NCBI RefSeq assembly: GCF_002252565.1
Contig: NZ_NPML01000004.1
Span: 62,001-126,000, forward strand
Origin: Petroclostridium xylanilyticum
GTDB lineage: Bacteria > Bacillota > Clostridia > SK-Y3
Direction of reading: 5' to 3'
Length of the DNA: 64,000 nucleotides
In this document: positions 34,330 through 41,325 of the stretch, one piece after another
How the letters are laid out: every line of letters begins with the position of its first letter
How positions within the stretch are numbered: position 1 is the stretch's first letter
Notes under the pieces: model-generated
Seen by the model: only the letters and a program-made list of their open reading frames with translations
What the model was told of the DNA's origin: nothing
Database searches by the model: none
Position numbers and translations under genes: made by a program

Positions 34330-34345
34330 TTATATTACGTGCAAT

Positions 34346-34377
34346 ACCTGCCCTTTCTTAAGGAGCAGGTTTTTTTG
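34346..34377 (+). terminator. Terminator of the riboswitch expression platform
   Basis: ACCTGCCCTT / AAGGAGCAGGT with short loop and seven T. It directly follows the c-di-GMP aptamer. Confidence 0.8.
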
Positions 34378-34488
34378 TGAGCAGTAAAGGAATTAATTAC
34401 TAATTTGAGATTATAAGGTATATATTTCGACAAAATATCACTGTCATATTGATGATGCCGTTATCAAGATTTTTGTTTTTCGTTTTAA

Positions 34489-34677
34489 GTGAGTGAGGTG
34501 CTTATAGATGAAAAACGAATTTGTGTTAAAGAAGCTAAAATAGCAGAAATAAAGGATTATAGAAACTATATCTATGCTGATATTGGTTTCTCCAAAATGG
34601 ATATTTACCCTCCATCCCTATGGTATAAATTACGTCCTCCATTTATCCCTCAATCCAATACGTGCCGAATAATCCGG
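34489..34677 (+). other. Possible remnant ORF downstream of the riboswitch
   Basis: A frame from GTG 34489 reads SEVLIDEKRICVKEAKIAEI and continues plausibly for about 55 codons, then runs into the next terminator and loses protein-like character. No ribosome site and no family recognised. It might be the decayed gene once controlled by the riboswitch. Confidence 0.3.
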
Positions 34678-34712
34678 AAAACCGCAATTTGTAAAAAGCA
34701 AATTGCGGTTTT
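34678..34712 (+). terminator. Intrinsic terminator before the sigma-like gene
   Basis: AAAACCGCAATTTG / CAAATTGCGGTTTT, 14 bp perfect, loop of 7, T-rich tail. Confidence 0.8.
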
Positions 34713-34890
34713 CTTATTGACAAAAAAACTATATTTTCGACTAATATGCCGAAAAATCCATTTCTTTTATAAGCAACTTTTTGAATTGGACAAGCCCGAC
34801 TTTATTACATATTTGAGATACTCATCATGGTGCCGCTCTCCCCCTCTGTTTTGGTTTTTCTACTAAAAAAATCAAAACGGAGGTTCATAT

Positions 34891-35340
34891 ATGATAAGAA
34901 TCAATTTGCGGGATTACTACCCGTTCTATAAATCTGACTTTTTTGTTGAAGTGACAAATGAAATTTTAGAACTATTTAAACAGCTTAGCCGAAAGGAACA
35001 TGCAGACTTTGAGCGCAGACGTGTCTACAAAGCATACTATTCCCTTGATGCTGACGACGGTATTGAAAAGGATGTCATCTTGTTGGTTTTATCCCCGGAA
35101 GAAATCTATGAGCGCAAAATGAGCAAGCAGGAGTTGTATGCCGCTATCAACAGCATGCCGGAAAAACAGGCAAAGCGTATCTACGCCCATTTCTTCCTTG
35201 ACATGAGCAAAGCGGAAATAGCCAGAATTGAAGGCGTGAGCAAATCTGCTGTTACACATTCCATTGAGCAAGGCTTAAAAAGCATAGAAAAATTTTTAAA
35301 AAATAATTCAAGGTGCGAGCGATCGATACCCGTGCAATAA
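34891..35340 (+). CDS. Small sigma-70-like factor of the element
   Basis: 149-aa protein. The C-terminal sigma region 4 HTH is clear: MPEKQAKRIYAHFFLDMSKA, then EIARIEGVSKSAVTHSIEQG (residues about 88-130). The N-terminal half is a shortened, divergent region typical of sigma-like proteins near excisionase genes in clostridial conjugative elements (YYPFYKSDFFVEVTNEILEL). It may direct or modulate excision and transfer transcription. CGGAGGTTCATAT precedes the ATG. Confidence 0.8.
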   Translation: MIRINLRDYYPFYKSDFFVEVTNEILELFKQLSRKEHADFERRRVYKAYYSLDADDGIEKDVILLVLSPEEIYERKMSKQELYAAINSMPEKQAKRIYAHFFLDMSKAEIARIEGVSKSAVTHSIEQGLKSIEKFLKNNSRCERSIPVQ

Positions 35341-35372
35341 ATAAATGCTGGTTACACTTAAGGCGATGACAC

Positions 35373-35486
35373 ATACGGAGGGATAATGATACTTGCGCAT
35401 AGTCGAGGTTAGGTCCCAGAGTGCGCCCCGGTCGTTGACGGGGAGGTGGAATTCCTATGAGGACGGTCAACCGCTGTCCGCCGTAT
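35373..35486 (+). ncRNA. Probable structured RNA upstream of the excisionase
   Basis: A G/C-rich 114-base island in AT-rich surroundings. Outer stem ATACGG / CCGTAT (35373-35378, 35481-35486); inner stems GCGCA / TGCGC (35395-35399, 35422-35426), CCCCG / CGGGG (35426-35430, 35439-35443) and GGAC / GTCC (35461-35464, 35476-35479), plus GGAATTCC at 35448-35455. It codes for no convincing protein. The layout suggests a multi-branch junction. No named family could be assigned; a leader or small RNA controlling xis/int is plausible. Confidence 0.5.
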
Positions 35487-35535
35487 AAACCCATAATTAT
35501 ATATAAATATAAAAACCAAGACAGAGACGCAGACT

Positions 35536-35591
35536 AAGGGTGCGCCACATTGTACGAGCATATATGCACACCCAAATAATGGCGTACCCTT
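35536..35591. repeat. 12-bp inverted repeat before xis
   Basis: AAGGGTGCGCCA (35536-35547) / TGGCGTACCCTT (35580-35591), one G-T pair, with the palindrome GCATATATGC inside the loop. It is a candidate hairpin in the xis leader or a binding site for recombination proteins. Confidence 0.5.
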
Positions 35592-35632
35592 AATTCTGCA
35601 TGTTTAACATTGCATAGAAAGGGGATGATACT

Positions 35633-35854
35633 TTGTTAAAGAGTAATGAGGCATATAAACTGGTCTTTCGGGAATATCCGGATGTAGTGAACGTAGAACA
35701 AATGTGCGAAATGCTTGGAGGTATCAGCACAAAAACCGGATACCGTCTTTTGAAACAAAATAAAATCAAGCATTTTAAGATAGGCAGATCCTATAAAATT
35801 CCGAAGCTCCATATTTTTGAATACTTAGACGTCGTACAGGAATCTAATGCGTAA
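35633..35854 (+). CDS. xis: Excisionase-family DNA-binding protein
   Basis: 73-aa winged-helix protein of the excisionase/HTH_17 type: VVNVEQMCEMLGGISTKTGY, then RLLKQNKIKHFKIGRSYKIP (the MerR-like wing). It bends att DNA to favour excision by the integrase. TTG 35633 follows AAAGGGGATGA at normal spacing. It lies directly upstream of the integrase gene. Confidence 0.85.
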   Translation: MLKSNEAYKLVFREYPDVVNVEQMCEMLGGISTKTGYRLLKQNKIKHFKIGRSYKIPKLHIFEYLDVVQESNA

Positions 35855-35955
35855 AATTTTGTTTGCACATTTGCACTATATTATAAAGCCTGCTACACTC
35901 TAATCGTCAGTGGTAGGTGAATTTGAACTGTTACTTTTCAAGGAGGTTAATTATT

Positions 35956-37430
35956 ATGGTAGCAGGACATCTACGGGAAAAAAACGGGTATTTCCATATT
36001 ATCCTCAACTATAAAGATATTTATGGAAAACGCCAAACAAAGTCCATCAGCACAGGACTTCCCATAAAGGGTAACAAAAAACGTGCCGAAGCGATGCTTT
36101 TGAAAATCAGGAAAGAGTTTAACCCCGATACTGCAATGAGTAACAAAAACGCTTTGTTTGCAGACTTCCTATCAAAGTGGCTGAAAGATGTTATAAACAA
36201 AGTGGATGCTGAAACATATGCACTCTACTCATACGATGTTAAAAACTGCATCATCCCTTACTTTAAGAATACCGCCATTAAGCTATCAGAAATGAAGCAG
36301 AGGGATATAGAAAGCTACTATCAGTATGAGAAAACAGAAAACAGTGTATCAAACAGTACCCTTCTCCAATATCACGAAGCCATCAAAGAAGCCTTGCAAT
36401 ACGCTGTGGAGCTTGAATTGATTCGGGATAATCCGGCGGACAGAGTGAACCCGACCTCTGGTGAAGTACAGATATTGTTTACCGACTTCCTGCTGGAATG
36501 GCTGGAGATGATGAAAAACAGTGTTGAGATGACTACATTTGCGTCTTATTCCTACTGTATTAAGAGCAGCATTATTCCCTATTTTGAAGGAAAAAAGATA
36601 AAACTGAAAGACCTAACCCCAAAGCATATACAGGATTATTACCGGTATGAGCTTAATGAAAAAGGATTGAGCGCCAACACAGTTATTCATCGTCATGCAA
36701 ACATCCGCAAGGCTTTGCAGTACGCTTTCAAGATTGGACTAATTAATTTCAATCCTGCCGACAGGATTGAGCGGCCCAGAAAGGAAAAATTCGTAGGCAG
36801 TGTTTACGATGCAAGCGAACTGGAAACCTTATTCGCTATCGTAAAAAATAAACGGATAGAACTGGCCGTGATTTTAGGCGCGTTTTATGGACTGCGCCGG
36901 AGTGAGATCGTAGGGCTAAAGTGGGACGCTGTTGATTTTGAAAAAAAGACATTGACGATTAAACATACGGTAACCGAGGTAACATTGGATGGGAAAATTA
37001 CTACCATAGCAAAAGACCGTACAAAGACAAAATCGAGCTACCGCACCCTGCCGCTGGTTGCGCCCTTTGAAGAATTGCTCCACAGGCTGAAAGCGGAGCA
37101 GGAACTTAATCGAAAGGTTTGCGGCAAGGCGTATTGCAAAGATTATCTTGATTACATTTATGTGAATGAGATTGGGGAAAGAATCAAGCCCAATTATATT
37201 ACACAGCACTTTGCAATCGTCTTAAAAAACAATAACTTGAAGAAAATTCGTTTCCACGATCTTCGCCACAGTTGCGCCAGTTTACTATACGCTAACGGAG
37301 TTAGCCTAAAAGAAATACAGGAATGGTTGGGCATAGTGATATTTCTACTACATCGAATATATATACCCACCTGGATTTTAGTTCAAAGGTTGCTTCAGCT
37401 AATGCAATTATCGGCGTATATCCTACTTAA
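35956..37430 (+). pseudogene. int: Tyrosine integrase, frameshifted before the catalytic His and Tyr
   Basis: Tyrosine recombinase with an AP2-like arm-binding N-terminus (residues 1-60), two successive core-binding domains (about 67-165 and 172-271) and a catalytic domain: Arg in GLRRSEIVGLKW, then FHDLRHSCASLLYANG and LKEIQEWLG. At 37328-37333 TTGGGCATAGT lacks one C; restoring it gives GHSDISTTSNIYTHLDFSSK and a stop at 37428-37430. As read, the frame instead ends at 37494 with an unrelated tail, without the active-site His and nucleophile Tyr. ATG 35956 follows CAAGGAGG. A sequencing error is the main alternative. Confidence 0.85.
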
Positions 37431-37471
37431 GCAGGAGGAATACCAATACAACAAGGAGGCGAAAGACAAGC

Positions 37472-37553
37472 ATGAATGTATCTCAAGAAAATAAAAAAGC
37501 CCTCAAATTCGCATATACAGCGACTTTAAGAGCAATCGATCCTGGTGCCGAAG
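37472..37553 (+). other. 5' half of an ORF cut by the right att site
   Basis: ATG 37472 begins MNVSQENKKALKFAYTATLR and reaches attR 27 codons later, encoding GAE in the same frame as the left TOPRIM remnant. AAGGAGG is 12 bases upstream. On the chromosome it runs antisense through the tRNA and stops soon. It only makes sense joined to 7492-7794. Confidence 0.5.
37543..37553. repeat. Right attachment site copy (attR)
   Basis: TGGTGCCGAAG, identical to 7482-7492; it is the 3' terminus of tRNA-Leu. Confidence 0.85.
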
Positions 37554-37630
37554 GTGGGACTCGAACCCACACGAGTGATTAGCTCACCGGATTTTGAGTC
37601 CGGCGCGTCTGCCAATTCCACCACTTCGGC
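37543..37630 (-). tRNA. tRNA-Leu (CAA anticodon)
   Basis: Complete class II tRNA on the reverse strand, 88 bases including an encoded CCA. Acceptor stem GCCGAAG / CTTCGGC; anticodon stem CCGGA / TCCGG with loop CTCAAAA, giving anticodon CAA (codon TTG); long variable arm; T-loop GTTCGAGTC. Its 3' end is the element's insertion site, so its original terminator now lies 30 kb away. Confidence 0.97.
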
Positions 37631-37657
37631 ATATATTTAATTTTGGGAACATTGAAC

Positions 37658-37686
37658 ATTATACAGGAATTAAAAAAAAAAAGCAA
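37658..37686 (-). promoter_or_regulatory. tRNA-Leu promoter
   Basis: On the reverse strand, TTGCTT (37686-37681), 17-base spacer, TATAAT (37663-37658), about 28 bases before the tRNA. Confidence 0.7.
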
Positions 37687-37875
37687 TACCTTTTTAAAAA
37701 ATTTTTACTAAAAGCATAAAAAGTATACCATAAATATAATATAAAAGTTTAAGATTAAATAGTTTTGTAACAAATTTGTGTTAAAATAGCAACAATTGTG
37801 TTTAACCTTATTGAATATTTATGAAATAATTGGTAATATAGTGGAGAAATATTTAGAATGCTAAGGAGTGGGAGT

Positions 37876-39027
37876 ATGTTAAGATATCTTACAGCAGGTG
37901 AAACTCATGGAAAGTGTTTAATTGCTATAATTGAAGGAATGCCTTCTAATGTTTATATAGATATAAAAAAAATTAATGAACAGCTGGAATTGCGACAGAG
38001 CGGCTATGGTCGCGGGGGAAGAATGAAAATTGAAAAAGATAGTGTTGAAATACTGTCGGGTGTCAGAGACAGGAAGACATTAGGCAGTCCTATTGCACTT
38101 AAAATCGAAAACAAAGACTGGGAAAACTGGAAACATATAATGGGTGATGGTGAAATAATACGAGAAAGAATTGTAACTAAACCAAGACCCGGGCATGCAG
38201 ACCTGAGTGGCTCTATAAAATATGACCATCAAGATATCCGCAATGTGCTTGAACGGGCCAGTGCAAGGGAAACAGCAATAAGAGTTGCAGTAGGAAGCCT
38301 GGTTCGACAATTCATAGAAACTTTTGGTATAAGTATCATGAGCCATATAGTGGAAATCGGGACGGTTAAATCCTCTGCTTCATATACAGATAGCAATTTT
38401 AAGGAAAATATAACTAATTCCAAGCTCCGTTGTGCTGATCCTGATGCTGAAGTAAAAATGATTGAGTACATCGACGAAATAAAGAGGCAGGGGGATTCTG
38501 TTGGTGGAATATTTGAGGTAGTTGCTACAGGTCTACCTATAGGTCTAGGAAGTTATGTCCATTGGGATAGAAAGCTGGATGCCAAAATTGCAGCAGGATT
38601 GATGAGTATACAAGCAATAAAGGGTGTTGAGATTGGTTTGGGATTTGAAAGTGCAAGACTTCCCGGATCAAAGGTGCATGATGAAATTTTTTATTCAAAA
38701 GAAGCTGGGTATTTCAGAAAGACCAATCATGCCGGTGGAATAGAAGGTGGTATGAGCAATGGAGAACCGTTGGTGGTAAGGGCTGCAATGAAGCCAATTC
38801 CTACATTATATTCACCATTGAAAAGTGTTGACATTATTACAAAAGAACCATATGAAGCCAGTATAGAACGGTCGGATGTATGTGCCGTTCCGGCTGCCAG
38901 TATCGTTGCAGAAGCAATCGTAGCCTGGGAGATAGCTTGCTCACTGGTGGAGAAGTTTGGGGGAGATAGTTTGCAGGAGATACATAATAATTACCGGAGT
39001 TATTTGGAACAGATAAAGGATAAGTAA
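37876..39027 (+). CDS. aroC: Chorismate synthase
   Basis: 383-aa enzyme converting EPSP to chorismate with reduced FMN, the last step of the shikimate pathway. Conserved parts are LTAGETHGKCLIAIIEGMP, RQSGYGRGGRMKIE, GSIKYDHQDIRNVLERASAR, and HAGGIEGGMSNGEPL. ATG 37876 has GGAGTGGGAG just upstream and is preferred over ATG 37858. It is transcribed away from the tRNA, first host gene right of the element. Full family length. Confidence 0.93.
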   Translation: MLRYLTAGETHGKCLIAIIEGMPSNVYIDIKKINEQLELRQSGYGRGGRMKIEKDSVEILSGVRDRKTLGSPIALKIENKDWENWKHIMGDGEIIRERIVTKPRPGHADLSGSIKYDHQDIRNVLERASARETAIRVAVGSLVRQFIETFGISIMSHIVEIGTVKSSASYTDSNFKENITNSKLRCADPDAEVKMIEYIDEIKRQGDSVGGIFEVVATGLPIGLGSYVHWDRKLDAKIAAGLMSIQAIKGVEIGLGFESARLPGSKVHDEIFYSKEAGYFRKTNHAGGIEGGMSNGEPLVVRAAMKPIPTLYSPLKSVDIITKEPYEASIERSDVCAVPAASIVAEAIVAWEIACSLVEKFGGDSLQEIHNNYRSYLEQIKDK

Positions 39028-39080
39028 ATACTTTGAATAGTTTTTAATCTATCTCCATATCAGTTGTTCGGCAAAAACAA

Positions 39081-39144
39081 TGATGAAAATGTTCATAATT
39101 TACATTAAAAATGCTCATCTATGGATTATGAACTATTTTCATGA
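39081..39144. promoter_or_regulatory. Long inverted repeat upstream of the ECF sigma gene
   Basis: TGATGAAAATGTTCATAAT (39081-39099) pairs with 39125-39144 (reverse complement TCATGAAAATAGTTCATAAT), one bulge and one mismatch. It ends 16 bases before the GTG start, covering the region of the ribosome site; it could be an operator or a leader hairpin. Confidence 0.5.
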
Positions 39145-39160
39145 GGGGAGTGACTAAGGC

Positions 39161-39751
39161 GTGGATCAAGAAAAATTGCTAATTCAAAAATGCAAAAATG
39201 GTGATATACCTTCTTTTGAAATACTTATTGAAAGTTATCAGAAGAAAGTTTTTAACATTGCTTATAGAATGCTGAGCAACGCTGACGACGCTTCGGATGT
39301 TGCCCAAGAAGTATTTTTAAAAGTATTCAAGTCAATAGCAAACTTTAAGGAAGAATCTTCTCTATCAACATGGATTTACAGGATTACAACCAATGTATGC
39401 TTGGATGAGATGAGGAGACGGAAGAAAACTGCCGTGATTTCTATGAATTCAACCATCCAATTGGGGGATGGAGAAATTGACATCCAAATCGAAGATGAAA
39501 GCCTGCACCCTGATGAGATTGTAGAAGAAAAAGAATTGAAAGATGAAGTAAAAAAGGCGATAGAGAGCTTGAATGATGAACATAAAATTGTTATTATCTT
39601 AAGAGATATAAATGGATTATCCTATGATGAGATTGCCAATACATTACAATGTTCCTTGGGAACGGTAAAATCGCGAATCAACAGGGCACGAAATTCCTTA
39701 AAAAGCATATTATTAAAAAGAGAGGAACTTTTTAAAAACTATCGCGTCTAA
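39161..39751 (+). CDS. ECF RNA polymerase sigma factor (SigW/RpoE type)
   Basis: 196-aa alternative sigma factor. Region 2: FNIAYRMLSNADDASDVAQE and VFLKVFKSIANF (core binding and -10 recognition). Region 4: LRDINGLSYDEIANTLQCSL and GTVKSRINRARNSLK (HTH). GTG 39161 has GAGGGGA upstream. A zinc-finger membrane protein follows 21 bases later, the usual anti-sigma arrangement, so this factor is probably held at the membrane until an envelope signal arrives. Confidence 0.9.
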   Translation: MDQEKLLIQKCKNGDIPSFEILIESYQKKVFNIAYRMLSNADDASDVAQEVFLKVFKSIANFKEESSLSTWIYRITTNVCLDEMRRRKKTAVISMNSTIQLGDGEIDIQIEDESLHPDEIVEEKELKDEVKKAIESLNDEHKIVIILRDINGLSYDEIANTLQCSLGTVKSRINRARNSLKSILLKREELFKNYRV

Positions 39752-39772
39752 TTAGTGAAAGGAGGGATTTGA

Positions 39773-40957
39773 ATGTTGAAATGTGAACAGGCAAAAGATA
39801 TGATGTCATTACATATTGATGGGCAATTGAATGATGTTGAACTATTAAATTTTAAAAAGCATATCCATACTTGTGAACAGTGTAGAGAAGAACTAGAATT
39901 TTTGCAATCTATTGTGGAAGCATGCAATAATTTGGAAGAAGTTGAATTGCCGGTTGACTTCAAACAGCAGTTACATCAAAAACTCGTACAAACCCAACAA
40001 GATGTAAAGCACAGCACTCCTCCTTGGTATCTAAATTGGCGGATGTATTCTGGATTGGTAGCCGGTATATTGTTGGTGCTGGCAATGAAATTCCAGATTT
40101 TTGGTTCTATATTTGATTCTATATATAAGCCTGAAAAAGCCTATGTAAGTGAAGCCAAGCTTGAATATAGTGCAAGCAAGGCTGCAGAGATAGCAAAGGA
40201 AGAACCGAAAAAGGAAGAAAAAAAATTAGAAGCAGAATCTGCGGTACGTGAGGAAGAAGAGGTTTTAACAGATGCTGCAAAACCGGATCAACCCCTGAGT
40301 ATTAAGGCTTTTTCTGCTTCACAAGAGAAAGTACAAGCTAAAGAAGAAGCACAAAAATCTAGTGCGGCAGGGGCTGCAGAACCCGCCGTGCCTCCTGCAC
40401 AGGAGCCTAAAGCGGACGGAACCAGGCAAAGTCCGGAAAACAAAAGCCTGGATATAAACATATCTGTTAAAAAGGATCAGGTTTGCAGGGGGTTATATAG
40501 GGATAGAAAGCCTTTGATAGCGTATAAAGCCATAGTAAAACTAACGCAGGAGAATGCAGCATTATTATGGGAGAAAATTCAAGATAAACTGGCTGAATAT
40601 GAAGGACAGTATACAGTCTTATACAAAGATGGTAAGCCGGTTATTAGAGCTTCAAAAGAAAAATATGATGAAATGCTTGAATATATTCAAAAAACAAGTA
40701 TTGAATTTAAACTCGATTATATTGAAGTAGATGAAACGGATAAATATCAAACCCTGATTGCACAGTGTGACAGCATAAGTAAAAAAATTGAAGAATTACA
40801 AGCAAAACTAAAGAGTGCTGCCAAACAAGAAGAAATGGATAGCATCAATGAACAGTTACAGGTAATGTTAGATCAACAGCAGCAATTGATAAATAACATC
40901 ACTGATTTGGAAGATTCTATTGGCAAATGTTCCATTGAGCTTGAAATAACTTCCTGA
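39773..40957 (+). CDS. Membrane anti-sigma factor with zinc-finger (zf-HC2) N-terminus
   Basis: 394-aa protein. The N-terminal zf-HC2 domain is shown by HIHTCEQCREEL (HxxxCxxC, residues about 30-37). One membrane span sits near 85-110 (GLVAGILLVLAMKFQIFGS). The extracytoplasmic part has a charged Ala/Lys/Glu/Pro linker (about 130-225), then a globular domain and a coiled coil (residues about 320-385, ISKKIEELQAKLKSAAKQEE). It should bind and restrain the upstream ECF sigma factor. AAAGGAGGG precedes the ATG. A terminator follows. Confidence 0.8.
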   Translation: MLKCEQAKDMMSLHIDGQLNDVELLNFKKHIHTCEQCREELEFLQSIVEACNNLEEVELPVDFKQQLHQKLVQTQQDVKHSTPPWYLNWRMYSGLVAGILLVLAMKFQIFGSIFDSIYKPEKAYVSEAKLEYSASKAAEIAKEEPKKEEKKLEAESAVREEEEVLTDAAKPDQPLSIKAFSASQEKVQAKEEAQKSSAAGAAEPAVPPAQEPKADGTRQSPENKSLDINISVKKDQVCRGLYRDRKPLIAYKAIVKLTQENAALLWEKIQDKLAEYEGQYTVLYKDGKPVIRASKEKYDEMLEYIQKTSIEFKLDYIEVDETDKYQTLIAQCDSISKKIEELQAKLKSAAKQEEMDSINEQLQVMLDQQQQLINNITDLEDSIGKCSIELEITS

Positions 40958-40961
40958 TATG

Positions 40962-41010
40962 GGAAACAGGCTAAATTATATTGTAATATAATTTAGCCTG
41001 TTTCTTTTTA
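40962..41010 (+). terminator. Terminator after the sigma/anti-sigma pair
   Basis: GAAACAGGCTAAATTATAT / ATATAATTTAGCCTGTTTC, 19 bp nearly perfect stem, four-base loop, then TTTTTA. Confidence 0.85.
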
Positions 41011-41133
41011 TAGAAAATTATACAAAAGTATTAGTATTTAGGTTATAATATAATGTTGTGTACTAAAATCCAAGGTTTTAATAGACTTTTACGATGTTGA
41101 ATAAAACTTTGGCTTAAAATACAGGAGGGTTTT

Positions 41134-41316
41134 ATGAGTTTTGTCGGTTTAATTGATAGAATAGAAAACGGAAATGCATATATTGTAATGGAGAATGGGA
41201 TGTTTGAAATTGCAATTCCTGTTCGCTTGTTAAAGAATACAAACTATAAAGAAGGAGATTTGGTTACGGTTAATATTAGAAATGATGGGACAAGCAGTGA
41301 AGTAAATATTTCTTAA
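41134..41316 (+). CDS. DUF3006 small protein
   Basis: 60-aa beta-rich protein: GLIDRIENGNAYIVMENGMF, then IPVRLLKNTNYKEGDLVTVN is the DUF3006 pattern. AGGAGG precedes the ATG. It lies 9 bases before polA, so it is probably in the same transcript. Function unknown; an OB-like or SH3-like fold is possible. Confidence 0.75.
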   Translation: MSFVGLIDRIENGNAYIVMENGMFEIAIPVRLLKNTNYKEGDLVTVNIRNDGTSSEVNIS

Positions 41317-41325
41317 AGGAGAATT

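Larger units (their letters stand above)
7482..37553. mobile_element. Decayed integrative conjugative element in tRNA-Leu(CAA)
   Basis: About 30 kb bounded by an 11-bp direct repeat TGGTGCCGAAG. The right copy is the intact tRNA-Leu 3' end including the encoded CCA; the left copy is isolated. The integrase and excisionase genes sit beside the tRNA copy, as expected. The content is a Firmicutes-type conjugation module (mobC, MOBP-like relaxase, PcfB, PrgI, VirB4, C40 peptidase) plus defence genes. Composition is GC-richer than the flanks over 7800-22400. Transfer genes are damaged: there is a virD4-trbL deletion, there are frameshifts in the DUF6075 and C40 genes, and the integrase is frameshifted. 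Mobilisation without outside help is unlikely. Confidence 0.9.

Noticed and set aside
35373-35486. Group II intron 5' end (GTGCG) or self-cleaving ribozyme in the structured region
   Set aside because: GTGCGCC is present, but no domain V, no intron protein and no hammerhead core (CTGATGA/GAAA) were seen.
7482-37553. Prophage interpretation of the inserted region
   Set aside because: No capsid, tail, terminase or lysis genes; relaxase, MobC, PrgI and VirB4 indicate a conjugative element.
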